From contig JAEZEK010000097.1 in NCBI GenBank assembly GCA_023417735.1, positions 1 to 5,375 of the forward strand: a stretch of 5,375 nt of DNA, in the 5' to 3' direction. The notes beneath the pieces were generated by a model. That model saw only the letters and a program-made list of their open reading frames with translations. It was not told the DNA's origin and ran no database searches. Source of the stretch: Pseudomonadota bacterium. GTDB lineage: Bacteria > Pseudomonadota > Alphaproteobacteria > Rhizobiales > Afifellaceae. Positions 1-5,375 of this stretch are shown one piece after another (within the stretch, counting starts at the first letter, position 1; each line of letters begins with the position of its first letter). The position numbers and the translations under genes were made by a program.

Positions 1-627
1 GTGGTCGACTGCTCGACCAGCGATCCGGCCAGCACTGCCAGGATCGGCGAGCGGCTCCGCGCCCGCGGCGTCGGCATGGTCGACGCCCCGGTCACGCGCG
101 GCGTGGCGGGCGCCAAGCAGGGCAAGCTCGCCTTCTTCGTCGGAGGCGAGGCGAAGGACATCGAGCGGGTGCAGCCGTGCCTTTCGGCGATGGGCGACAC
201 GTTCCACATGATGGGCCCGCTCGGCTCCGGCCATGCCACCAAGACGATGACGAATGCGCTGAGCTACGCGACCGTCGCGCTCGTCGGCGAGATGCTGATG
301 CTCGGCAACCGGCTCGGGCTCGACGCCGACGCGCTGCAGGAGGCGCTGATGTCCGGGGCGGCGAGCAAGGCGCTCGAATCCTTCGGCCCGCGCATCATCG
401 CACGCGAATATTCGTCACCGCGCGTCTCGATCGGGAACGTCTGCGCCCATCTCGGCATCGCCGGCGGCCTCGCGGAGCGGACCGGCTCCTCGATGCCCGT
501 GCTCTCCGCCGCGGAGGGAATCTACCAGCGGGTTTCCGGGCTCGGGCACGACGCGAGCGACATGTCGAGCATCGCGGAGCTCTGGTCGGAGCCGCCGGGC
601 GACGCCCGGAAACGCGCCGCCTCCTGA
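1..627 (+). CDS. 3-hydroxyisobutyrate dehydrogenase-family NAD(P)-dependent oxidoreductase, 5'-truncated
   Basis: This is the C-terminal 208 residues of a beta-hydroxyacid dehydrogenase, a family that oxidises 3-hydroxyacids such as 3-hydroxyisobutyrate or tartronate semialdehyde derivatives with NAD(P) in the cytoplasm. The reading frame is open at base 1. The opening residues VVDCSTSDP match the strand that normally follows the Rossmann fold, so the GTG at base 1 is an internal Val and about 80-90 residues, including the GxGxxG motif, lie upstream. Visible family marks are DAPV (28-31), FVGG (46-49), and the G75-S-G77-x3-K81-x3-N85 stretch containing the presumed catalytic Lys81 and Asn85. 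The all-helical C-terminal domain follows. The usual DAPVSGG loop reads DAPVTRG, and the usual C-terminal KDLxLA reads AHLGIA (149-154), so the substrate is probably not 3-hydroxyisobutyrate. The family call is firm; the substrate is unknown. The next gene begins 18 bases after the TGA and is probably cotranscribed. Confidence 0.9.
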   Translation: MVDCSTSDPASTARIGERLRARGVGMVDAPVTRGVAGAKQGKLAFFVGGEAKDIERVQPCLSAMGDTFHMMGPLGSGHATKTMTNALSYATVALVGEMLMLGNRLGLDADALQEALMSGAASKALESFGPRIIAREYSSPRVSIGNVCAHLGIAGGLAERTGSSMPVLSAAEGIYQRVSGLGHDASDMSSIAELWSEPPGDARKRAAS

Positions 628-645
628 GCGGACGCGGGCACGGCC

Positions 646-1491
646 GTGACGATCATCGACTTCCGCCTGAGGCCGCCGACCGGCGGCTTCCTCGACATGA
701 TCATGTATGCGAACGCGCCGCGGCGCGACCGCCTGACCCGCATGCACGGCTTCGAGCCCGCGCCGTCGGCCGCGCAGCGCTCGATGCCGATGCTGATGGC
801 GGAGATGGACCGCGCCGGCGTGACCATGGGCGTGGTGGTGGGGCGCATGTCGGGCGCCTTCGGCTCGGTCAGCAACGCCGACGTGGCGGCGATCGTGGCG
901 GACCATCCGGGGCGTTTCGTGGGCGTCGCGTCGATCGACCCGACGAGCCGGGACGGGGCGATCGCGGAGATCACGCGCGCAGCGGAGGCCGGGTTCCGCG
1001 CCGTCAACATCGAGCCGGCCTCGTACCCTGCCCCGATGCTCGCCGACGATCGCCGGCTCTACCCGATCTACGCCCATTGCGAGGGCCTGCGCATCCCGGT
1101 CCTGATCATGGCCGGCGGCAGCGCGGGGCCGGACCTCAGCTTCACCGAGCCGGCGCACCTCGACCGCGTGGCGGCCGATTTCCCGGACCTCAGGATCGTC
1201 GTCACGCATGGCGGCTGGCCGTGGGTGCACCAGGTGCTCCACATCGCCTACCGCCGGCCGAACGTCTATGTCTCGCCGGACCAGTATCTCGCCAACATGC
1301 CGGGCATGAACGACTACGTGGCGGCGGCCGACGGCTTCCTCTCGGACCGGTTCCTCTACGGCAGCTCCTATCCGTTCACGCCGGTCGACAGGTATGCCGA
1401 GTGGTTCCGGAGGCTGCCGATCCGGCCGGAGGCGATGGAAAGGGTGCTGTTCCGGAATGCGGCCGAGCTGCTCGGCATCGACCTGCCGTGA
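646..1491 (+). CDS. Amidohydrolase-2 family TIM-barrel protein with degenerate metal site
   Basis: This 281-residue protein has the length and beta/alpha rhythm of the amidohydrolase-related (ACMSD/decarboxylase, Amidohydro_2) family: a first strand TIIDFRLRPP, FVGVASIDP (91-99), FRAVNIEPAS (117-126), PVLIMAGG (151-158), IVVTHGGWPW (184-193) and FLYGSSYPF (236-244), ending in the usual LFRNAAELLGI helix (268-278). Members are normally cytoplasmic hydrolases or decarboxylases using a divalent metal. Here the HxH on strand 1 is R7-L-R9, the strand-5 His is Met155 and the strand-8 Asp of the GSD motif is Ser241. Only His188 on strand 6 remains. No signal peptide is seen. The GTG at 646 is chosen because the first barrel strand begins right there and any later start would delete it; the ribosome site is weak. 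Spacing to the dehydrogenase suggests one transcript. Function is unknown: it could be a metal-independent hydrolase or lactonase, an Arg-assisted enzyme for an anionic substrate, or a non-catalytic binder. Confidence 0.85.
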   Translation: MTIIDFRLRPPTGGFLDMIMYANAPRRDRLTRMHGFEPAPSAAQRSMPMLMAEMDRAGVTMGVVVGRMSGAFGSVSNADVAAIVADHPGRFVGVASIDPTSRDGAIAEITRAAEAGFRAVNIEPASYPAPMLADDRRLYPIYAHCEGLRIPVLIMAGGSAGPDLSFTEPAHLDRVAADFPDLRIVVTHGGWPWVHQVLHIAYRRPNVYVSPDQYLANMPGMNDYVAAADGFLSDRFLYGSSYPFTPVDRYAEWFRRLPIRPEAMERVLFRNAAELLGIDLP

Positions 1492-1533
1492 CGAGCGCCG
1501 GTCCCGGTGTTGCGGTCCGGCGGCGGTGCGGCC

Positions 1534-1563
1534 CGGCGAACGCCTGCCGGGCGAACGCCTGCC
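1534..1563. repeat. Two tandem copies of a 15-bp unit
   Basis: CGGCGAACGCCTGCC (1534-1548) is followed directly by GGGCGAACGCCTGCC (1549-1563), differing only in the first base. A third copy seems to begin (CGGCGGCG, from 1564) but diverges. Each unit contains the small dyad GGCG-AA-CGCC. The repeat lies outside any credible gene. It may come from slippage or be the base of a hairpin. Confidence 0.8.
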
Positions 1564-1567
1564 CGGC
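1546..1567 (+). other. GC-rich stem-loop downstream of the amidohydrolase gene
   Basis: GCCGGGC (1546-1552) pairs perfectly with GCCCGGC (1561-1567) around an 8-base loop. The sequence after it (ggcgtaagc) has no T-run, so it is not a classic Rho-independent terminator. It could protect the 3' end of the upstream messenger or simply be a by-product of the tandem repeat. Confidence 0.45.
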
Positions 1568-1639
1568 GGCGTAAGCACGAAGCGTGCCAACGCGCGGCGC
1601 GTGCCGTCGGGTCAGGGGCGGCTGCAGGGTACGATCTGG

Positions 1640-1668
1640 TTGACATTCCCAATTCCCGACAGTGTAAT
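1640..1668 (+). promoter_or_regulatory. Sigma-70-type promoter for the ABC importer operon
   Basis: A perfect -35 box TTGACA (1640-1645) is followed by exactly 17 bases and a -10 box TGTAAT (1663-1668), one mismatch from TATAAT. Transcription would start near 1675, giving a leader of about 70 bases before the binding-protein ATG. The region is visibly AT-richer than its surroundings. This is an unusually good match for a high-GC genome, and its orientation and placement fit the importer genes. Confidence 0.75.
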
Positions 1669-1688
1669 TCGAAAGAAACGGGAATTGG
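1649..1688. promoter_or_regulatory. Candidate operator: perfect 10-bp inverted repeat bracketing the -10 box
   Basis: CCAATTCCCG (1649-1658) and its exact reverse complement CGGGAATTGG (1679-1688) flank 20 bases that include the -10 box and the predicted start site. The arm centres are 30 bp apart, close to three helical turns, so a dimer or tetramer could touch both arms on one DNA face. The left arm lies upstream of the start site, so the pair cannot form an RNA hairpin in the messenger from this promoter. A transcription-factor site is the better reading, and its position suggests repression. The regulator is not in the window. Confidence 0.6.
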
Positions 1689-1730
1689 CATGGTGAAGGC
1701 CGGGGCGGGGGTCGCCGAACGGCCGATAAC

Positions 1731-1736
1731 GGGAGG
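1731..1736 (+). promoter_or_regulatory. Ribosome binding site of the substrate-binding protein gene
   Basis: GGGAGG lies 8 bases before the ATG at 1745. It is a strong Shine-Dalgarno sequence that fixes this start, consistent with the high expression expected of a periplasmic binding protein. Confidence 0.85.
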
Positions 1737-1744
1737 ATCTTCGA

Positions 1745-2800
1745 ATGAGCATCATCCGCACGACGACATTTCCCGATCCGCGCCTGTCGCGGCGCGGCTT
1801 CATGCAGGCCACCGGTGCCGCGGCCGCCGCGGCGGCGCTCGGCGGGCCCCTCATGGGTCGCGCGCAGGCCCAGGAAACGCTGATGTGGTACTCCGCCTCC
1901 TCCGTCGAGTCGGTCGACGGCTGGGCCAAGATGTTCAAGGAGAAGACCGGCCACACCGTCGAGTATTTCCGCGCCGGCGGCGTGAAGCTCGCGCAGCGCT
2001 TCGAGCAGGAGACGAAGGCCAACCAGGCGCAGTGCGGGCCGATCGACGTCTCCATCCCCGGCCTCATGTCGCAATGGGCCCGCGACGGCATGCTGATGGA
2101 GTACGAGAGCCCGGAAGCGAAGCACTATCCGGACGACATCCAGATGAAGGGCTTCTGGACGCCGATCAAGGCGCTCGTCTGCTGCATGGCCTACAACGCC
2201 GACATCATCAAGGAAGACGAGGCCCCGAAGACCTGGGAGGATCTGCTCGATCCGAAGTGGAAGGGCAAGCTCGTCTGCGCCGACGCCTTCTCCAGCGGCG
2301 CGACGCTGCACTGGTACGGCGCGCTTCGGCAGACATACGGCAAGGAATTCATGGAGAAGCTGTCCGAGCAGGACGTGCTGATCCGCGCCGGCTCCGGCGA
2401 GACGACGGACACGGTCATCTCCGGCGAACGCCCGATCGCGGCGATGATCCTGCAGTACTACGTGTTCGGCGAGATCCAGAAGGGCGCCAACCTGAACGTG
2501 GTGTTCCCGGAGGAGGGGCTGCCGATCAGCTACGAGGTGATCGGCATCGCCAACAGCGCGCCGAACCCGCAGCTCGCCAAGCAGTTCGTCGATTTCTCGC
2601 TGAGCAACGAGGCCCAGACCTATTGGCAGCAGACCTATTCGACGCCGTCCATGCGCGACGACGTCGAGCCGCTTTCGCGCGAGCACGGCCGCCGGCCGCT
2701 CAGCGAGGTGAAGCGGATGGCGAGCTCGGCTGCCGATCTCGACAAGCTCTTCGGACAGCAGACCGAGCTGCTCGACGAGTGGGGCACGCTCTTCAAGTAA
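1745..2800 (+). CDS. ABC transporter substrate-binding protein, Tat-exported, ferric iron / 2-AEP-type family
   Basis: This 351-residue periplasmic solute-binding protein captures a ligand and delivers it to the permease encoded next. The N-terminus carries a twin-arginine signal: RLSRRGFM (13-20), an Ala-rich hydrophobic stretch (22-35), and a likely cleavage site AQA|QE after residue 42. It would therefore be exported folded by the Tat system. The mature part starts with the strand ETLMWYSA. It contains TWEDLLDPKWKGKL (163-176), typical of the family related to FbpA/AfuA (COG1840 type), and the late helix AKQFVDFSLSNEAQ (278-291). Tyr238-Tyr239 fall about where FbpA has its iron-binding tyrosine pair, but the following EEGLPISYEVIGIA (256-269) also resembles relatives that bind phosphonates or organic anions. 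Ligand identity is therefore open. Four cysteines, including a vicinal Cys146-Cys147 pair, are unusual for an exported binding protein. A strong ribosome site fixes the start. Confidence 0.9.
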   Translation: MSIIRTTTFPDPRLSRRGFMQATGAAAAAAALGGPLMGRAQAQETLMWYSASSVESVDGWAKMFKEKTGHTVEYFRAGGVKLAQRFEQETKANQAQCGPIDVSIPGLMSQWARDGMLMEYESPEAKHYPDDIQMKGFWTPIKALVCCMAYNADIIKEDEAPKTWEDLLDPKWKGKLVCADAFSSGATLHWYGALRQTYGKEFMEKLSEQDVLIRAGSGETTDTVISGERPIAAMILQYYVFGEIQKGANLNVVFPEEGLPISYEVIGIANSAPNPQLAKQFVDFSLSNEAQTYWQQTYSTPSMRDDVEPLSREHGRRPLSEVKRMASSAADLDKLFGQQTELLDEWGTLFK

Positions 2801-2820
2801 GAGCCGATCGGAGGAAATCC

Positions 2821-2844
2821 GGGGCGCGTCGCCAGGCGCGCCCT
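2821..2844 (+). terminator. Stem-loop between binding-protein and permease genes, possible attenuator
   Basis: GGGCGCG (2822-2828) pairs with CGCGCCC (2837-2843). With flanking G-U and inner T-G and C-G pairs the stem reaches about 10 bp around the tetraloop GCCA (2831-2834). It is followed by only a short T-run (CCCTTTC). A strong stem with a weak U-tract just after a binding-protein stop codon fits partial termination or 3'-end protection, which would leave more binding-protein messenger than permease messenger. Confidence 0.6.
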
Positions 2845-2871
2845 TTCAACATCCCAAGGTCGGGCAGGTCC

Positions 2872-4599
2872 GTGGCGATATCGGAATCGGCTGGTTTCTC
2901 CGGCTTCATGATGAAGCGGGTCCGGGGCGCATCGCTCCTCGATCCGCTGTTCTACGTGCAGATCCTCGTGATCCTGTTCCTCGCCGTGCTGATCATCTAT
3001 CCGGTGGCGATCCTGATCAACATGGCCTTCCGGGACGATACCGGGGGACTGACGCTGCGCTGGTTCGCCGAGGCCTACGGCAACCCGCGGAACCTCAGCG
3101 CGATCGTCAACACGCTGATCATCGCGGTCGGAACGGCGATCGCGTCGACGGTCGCCGGAACGTTCCTCGCGTGGGCGGTGGTCCGCACCGACATGCCGGG
3201 GCGGCGGCTCATCGAGATGGCGGCGATCGTCCCGTTCATCTCGACGCCCTTCATCGGGGCGCTCGCCTGGGTGCTCCTGGCGAGCCCCGGCACGGGCCTC
3301 ATCAACCAGCTCTGGACCTATGCCGGCGGGCCCGGCGCGCTCATCAACATCTATTCGCTCGGCGGCATCATCTTCGTGGAATCGCTCTACGAGATGCCGT
3401 TCGTCTTCCTCATGGTCGCCGGCGCGCTGCGCTCCATGGACCCGACGCTGGAGGAAGCCTCGCTGTCGGCCGGCGCGGGACTCTGGCGGACGACCATCAA
3501 GGTGACGCTGCCGCTGGTGCTGCCGGCGATCCTCGGCGGCGCGCTGCTCGTCTTCGTCCTCGCGGCGGAGCAGTTCGGCGTGCCCGCCGTGCTCGGCACC
3601 CCGGCCCGCATCAGGGTGCTCACCACCACCATCGTGGAAACGCAGGCGTCCTACCCCGTCCGCCTCGGCCTCGGCGCGGCCCTCAGCGTCACGCTCCTCG
3701 CGATCGCGCTGATCGGACTGTGGCTGCAGCGCCGGATGCTCGGCACGCGCTCCTACACCACGGTCGGCGGGAAGGGGGCGCATCCGCGCCGGTTCCAGCT
3801 CGGCGCGTTCCGCTGGGTGATCTTCGGCTTCTGCATCGCCTATCTGATGCTCGCCGTCGTGCTGCCCTACGCGGCGATCTTCATGAGCTCGATCCGGACC
3901 ATCTGGACGGCCGACTTCCGCTGGGAGCAGTGGACGCTCGAGAACTACCGCTGGGTCATCTTCGACTATCCGATCACGCAGCGGGCGATCGTCAACAGCC
4001 TGTTCCTCGCCGTGGTCGGGGCGAGCGTGACGATGCTCCTCTGCGCGCTCATCTCGTTCCTGTCGCTGCGCACGAAGCTGCCCGGCCGGAAGGTGCTCGA
4101 CTATCTCAGCATGGTGCCGATGGGCTTTCCCGGCGTGGTGCTGGCGTTCGGGCTCCTGCACGCCTGGATCTACCCGCCGCTGGTGCTCTACGGCACGATC
4201 TGGATCCTCTTCGTCGCCTACATGACGCGCTACATCCCGATCGGCGTGCGGTCCACCTCGGCGACGCTGGTGCAGATCCATCCCGAGCTCGAGGAATCGT
4301 CGCTGTCGAGCGGGGCGAACTGGTTCCAGACCTTCAAGAACGTCACGCTGCCGCTTCTGAAGCCGGGCATCTTCGCGGGCTGGATCCTGCTCTTCATCGC
4401 CTTCTCGCGCGAGCTGAGCGCCTCGATCCTGCTCTATTCGCCGAGGCTGGAGGTGCTCTCGGTGGCGATCTACGACCTCCTGCTCGGCGGGCAATTCCGC
4501 GCGCTCTCGGCGCTCGCCTTCATCCAGATCGGCATGGCGCTCGTGATGCTCGCCATCGCGAAGTGGGTGTCGGGCCTCGACCGCACGCCAGGGCACTGA
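2872..4599 (+). CDS. ABC transporter permease, two fused membrane domains (FbpB/ThiP type)
   Basis: This inner-membrane protein of about 575 residues contains two binding-protein-dependent transport domains in one chain, the layout of FbpB- and ThiP-like permeases. The first membrane segment is about 27-49. Further hydrophobic segments lie near 80-103, 115-137, 164-184 and 215-240, with one at 265-285 closing the first half; the second half starts near 315-338. Each half has an EAA loop that docks on the ATPase: LEEASLSAGAGLWRTTIKVT (193-212) and LEESSLSSGANWFQTFKNVT (473-492). GTG at 2872 is the first start codon in frame after the previous stop and keeps the whole first segment; ATG at 2908 or 2911 is possible but has no ribosome site. 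The site before GTG (GGGCAGG, 2862-2868) is modest. The ATPase gene follows after 17 bases. The transported compound is not shown by the sequence. Confidence 0.92.
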   Translation: MAISESAGFSGFMMKRVRGASLLDPLFYVQILVILFLAVLIIYPVAILINMAFRDDTGGLTLRWFAEAYGNPRNLSAIVNTLIIAVGTAIASTVAGTFLAWAVVRTDMPGRRLIEMAAIVPFISTPFIGALAWVLLASPGTGLINQLWTYAGGPGALINIYSLGGIIFVESLYEMPFVFLMVAGALRSMDPTLEEASLSAGAGLWRTTIKVTLPLVLPAILGGALLVFVLAAEQFGVPAVLGTPARIRVLTTTIVETQASYPVRLGLGAALSVTLLAIALIGLWLQRRMLGTRSYTTVGGKGAHPRRFQLGAFRWVIFGFCIAYLMLAVVLPYAAIFMSSIRTIWTADFRWEQWTLENYRWVIFDYPITQRAIVNSLFLAVVGASVTMLLCALISFLSLRTKLPGRKVLDYLSMVPMGFPGVVLAFGLLHAWIYPPLVLYGTIWILFVAYMTRYIPIGVRSTSATLVQIHPELEESSLSSGANWFQTFKNVTLPLLKPGIFAGWILLFIAFSRELSASILLYSPRLEVLSVAIYDLLLGGQFRALSALAFIQIGMALVMLAIAKWVSGLDRTPGH

Positions 4600-4606
4600 G
4601 GACGCT

Positions 4607-4611
4607 GGAGG
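4607..4611 (+). promoter_or_regulatory. Ribosome binding site of the ATPase gene
   Basis: GGAGG stands 5 bases before the ATG at 4617 and 7 bases after the permease stop. It selects this ATG as the start and indicates tight cotranslation with the permease. Confidence 0.8.
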
Positions 4612-4616
4612 ACACC

Positions 4617-5375
4617 ATGACCACACTCACCGTCGACCAGCTGACCAAGCGCTACAACGGCGTGCTCGCCGTCGACTGCATCTCATTTTCGGTGGAGGCG
4701 GACGAGTTCGTGTCCCTGCTCGGGCCGAGCGGCTGCGGCAAGACGACGACGCTTCGTTGCATCGCCGGGTTCGAACGGCCGGACGGCGGCGTCATCAGCC
4801 TCAACGGCGACCCGATCGTGAATGCCGCCACCGGCTTCTTCCGCCCGCCGAACAAGCGGCACTTCGGCATGGTGTTCCAGTCCTATGCGGTCTGGCCCCA
4901 CATGACCGTCCAGGAGAACGTCGCCTATCCGCTGAAGGTGCAGGGCGGCATCCCGCGCGCCGAGATGGAGGCGCGCGTCGCCGACAAGCTCCGAATCGTC
5001 GGGCTGAAGGGCTACGAGAAGCGCTACCCGACCCAGCTCTCCGGCGGCCAGCAGCAGCGCGTGGCGCTTGCGCGGGCCCTCGTCATGGAGCCGCGCGCGC
5101 TGCTCTTCGACGAGCCGCTCTCCAATCTCGACGCCAAGCTCCGCGAGCGGATGCGCTTCGAACTGATCGAGATCCAGAGCAAGCTCGGGATCCCGGCCGT
5201 CTACGTCACGCACGACCAGTCGGAAGCCATGGTGATGAGCCGGACGGTCATCGTGATGGAGAAGGGGCGCATCTCGCAATCGGGCAGCCCCGAGGAGATC
5301 TACGCGCGGCCGCGCTCGCGCTTCGTGGCCGCCTTCATCGGCCGCAGCCACTGCATCGCGGGCCGCGGCGTCGGC
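4617..5375 (+). CDS. ABC transporter ATP-binding protein (FbpC/PotA type), 3'-truncated
   Basis: The first 253 residues of the ATPase that powers the importer are present, with no stop before the window edge. Relatives are about 340-370 residues, so roughly 100 residues of the C-terminal regulatory (TOBE-type) domain are missing. All nucleotide-binding motifs are intact: Walker [10 protein letters not shown] (36-44), Q-loop Gln88 in [12 protein letters not shown], signature LSGGQQQR (141-148), Walker B ALLFDEP (161-167), D-loop SNLD (169-172) and switch His199 in VTHDQSEAM. The YAVWPHM form after the Q-loop, rather than YALFPHM, is common in the ferric iron/putrescine subgroup (COG3842 type). 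The protein acts on the cytoplasmic face as a dimer under the two EAA loops of the permease. The start is set by GGAGG 5 bases upstream of ATG. The assignment to the upstream binding protein and permease follows from gene order and spacing. Confidence 0.95.
   Translation, partial: MTTLTVDQLTKRYNGVLAVDCISFSVEADEFVSLLGPSGCGKTTTLRCIAGFERPDGGVISLNGDPIVNAATGFFRPPNKRHFGMVFQSYAVWPHMTVQENVAYPLKVQGGIPRAEMEARVADKLRIVGLKGYEKRYPTQLSGGQQQRVALARALVMEPRALLFDEPLSNLDAKLRERMRFELIEIQSKLGIPAVYVTHDQSEAMVMSRTVIVMEKGRISQSGSPEEIYARPRSRFVAAFIGRSHCIAGRGVG

Larger units (their letters stand above)
1492..1638. other. Non-coding spacer between the amidohydrolase gene and the importer promoter
   Basis: This GC-rich stretch separates the two catabolic genes from the ABC importer operon. 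The open frames crossing it have no recognisable protein features and continue as shadows of neighbouring genes. Apart from the 15-bp tandem repeat and its hairpin, no RNA gene or further coding sequence is apparent. No hairpin followed by a convincing T-run is seen, so transcription of the upstream genes may end by Rho or may read through. Confidence 0.6.

Noticed and set aside
1..3. GTG at base 1 as a true gene start
   Set aside because: The residues that follow match an internal strand of the dehydrogenase family, and the nucleotide-binding domain would be missing. The gene is cut by the window edge.
177..1574. + strand frame of 465 codons overlapping the first two genes
   Set aside because: It is extremely rich in Arg, Ala and Gly and is an off-frame reading of the dehydrogenase and amidohydrolase genes.
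415..1590. Minus-strand open frame of 391 codons opposite the amidohydrolase gene
   Set aside because: It is rich in Arg, His, Val and Asp, lacks a domain pattern and overlaps two well-supported + strand genes.
1649..1688. The inverted repeat as a terminator or riboswitch stem
   Set aside because: The left arm lies upstream of the predicted transcription start, the loop holds the -10 box, and there is no T-run after the right arm. An operator role fits better.
1376..2686. Minus-strand open frame of 436 codons opposite the binding-protein gene
   Set aside because: It runs through the promoter region and the Tat-signal gene, has low-complexity composition and no recognisable domain. It is a compositional shadow.
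1507..2871. Long N-terminal extension of the permease reading frame back to 1507
   Set aside because: The frame is open only because of GC bias. It would overlap the whole binding-protein gene out of frame, and its translation is Arg-rich without structure. The permease proper begins at GTG 2872.
2635..4626. Long minus-strand open frame of 663 codons opposite the permease
   Set aside because: Its translation is dominated by Arg, Asp, Glu, His and Gly with no fold-like pattern, as expected antisense to a high-GC gene. The + strand permease has clear domains and two EAA motifs.
1..5375. CRISPR array, tRNA, rRNA, insertion sequence or phage genes
   Set aside because: No regularly spaced repeats, tRNA-like cloverleaf, transposase motif or terminal inverted repeats were seen on either strand. 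The only tandem repeat is two 15-bp units.

Overview
The window is GC-rich with a strong preference for G or C at third codon positions. Its long antisense ORFs are typical compositional shadows of a high-GC genome. Together with the gene types, this suggests a high-GC proteobacterium, most likely an alphaproteobacterium of the Rhizobiales or Rhodospirillales kind. That placement is inferred from composition and gene style, not from a marker gene. All five supported genes lie on the + strand.

Left part (1-1491): two closely spaced catabolic-type genes. The first is the 3' portion of a 3-hydroxyisobutyrate dehydrogenase-family oxidoreductase, whose Rossmann domain lies before the window. Eighteen bases later comes an amidohydrolase-2-type TIM-barrel protein of 281 residues. 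It appears to have lost four of the five canonical metal ligands of its superfamily: HxH has become RxR, the strand-5 His is Met and the strand-8 Asp is Ser. The dehydrogenase also departs from its family consensus at substrate-site positions, so neither substrate can be named.

Middle (1492-1744): a non-coding region of about 250 bases. It holds a two-copy 15-bp tandem repeat that can fold into a GC-rich hairpin. Further on is a near-consensus sigma-70 promoter (TTGACA, 17 bp, TGTAAT). A perfect 10-bp inverted repeat with arms centred 30 bp apart brackets the -10 box and the likely start site, as expected for an operator.

Right part (1745-5375): an ABC importer operon of the ferric iron / 2-aminoethylphosphonate / polyamine type. 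It encodes a Tat-signal substrate-binding protein, a fused two-domain permease with two EAA loops, and an ATPase that runs off the right edge. A stable stem-loop sits between the binding-protein and permease genes, where such operons often set a higher level of binding protein. The simplest reading is that the importer brings in a small, probably anionic or metal-complexed compound and the upstream enzymes process it. The shared-pathway link rests only on proximity, since the importer has its own promoter.
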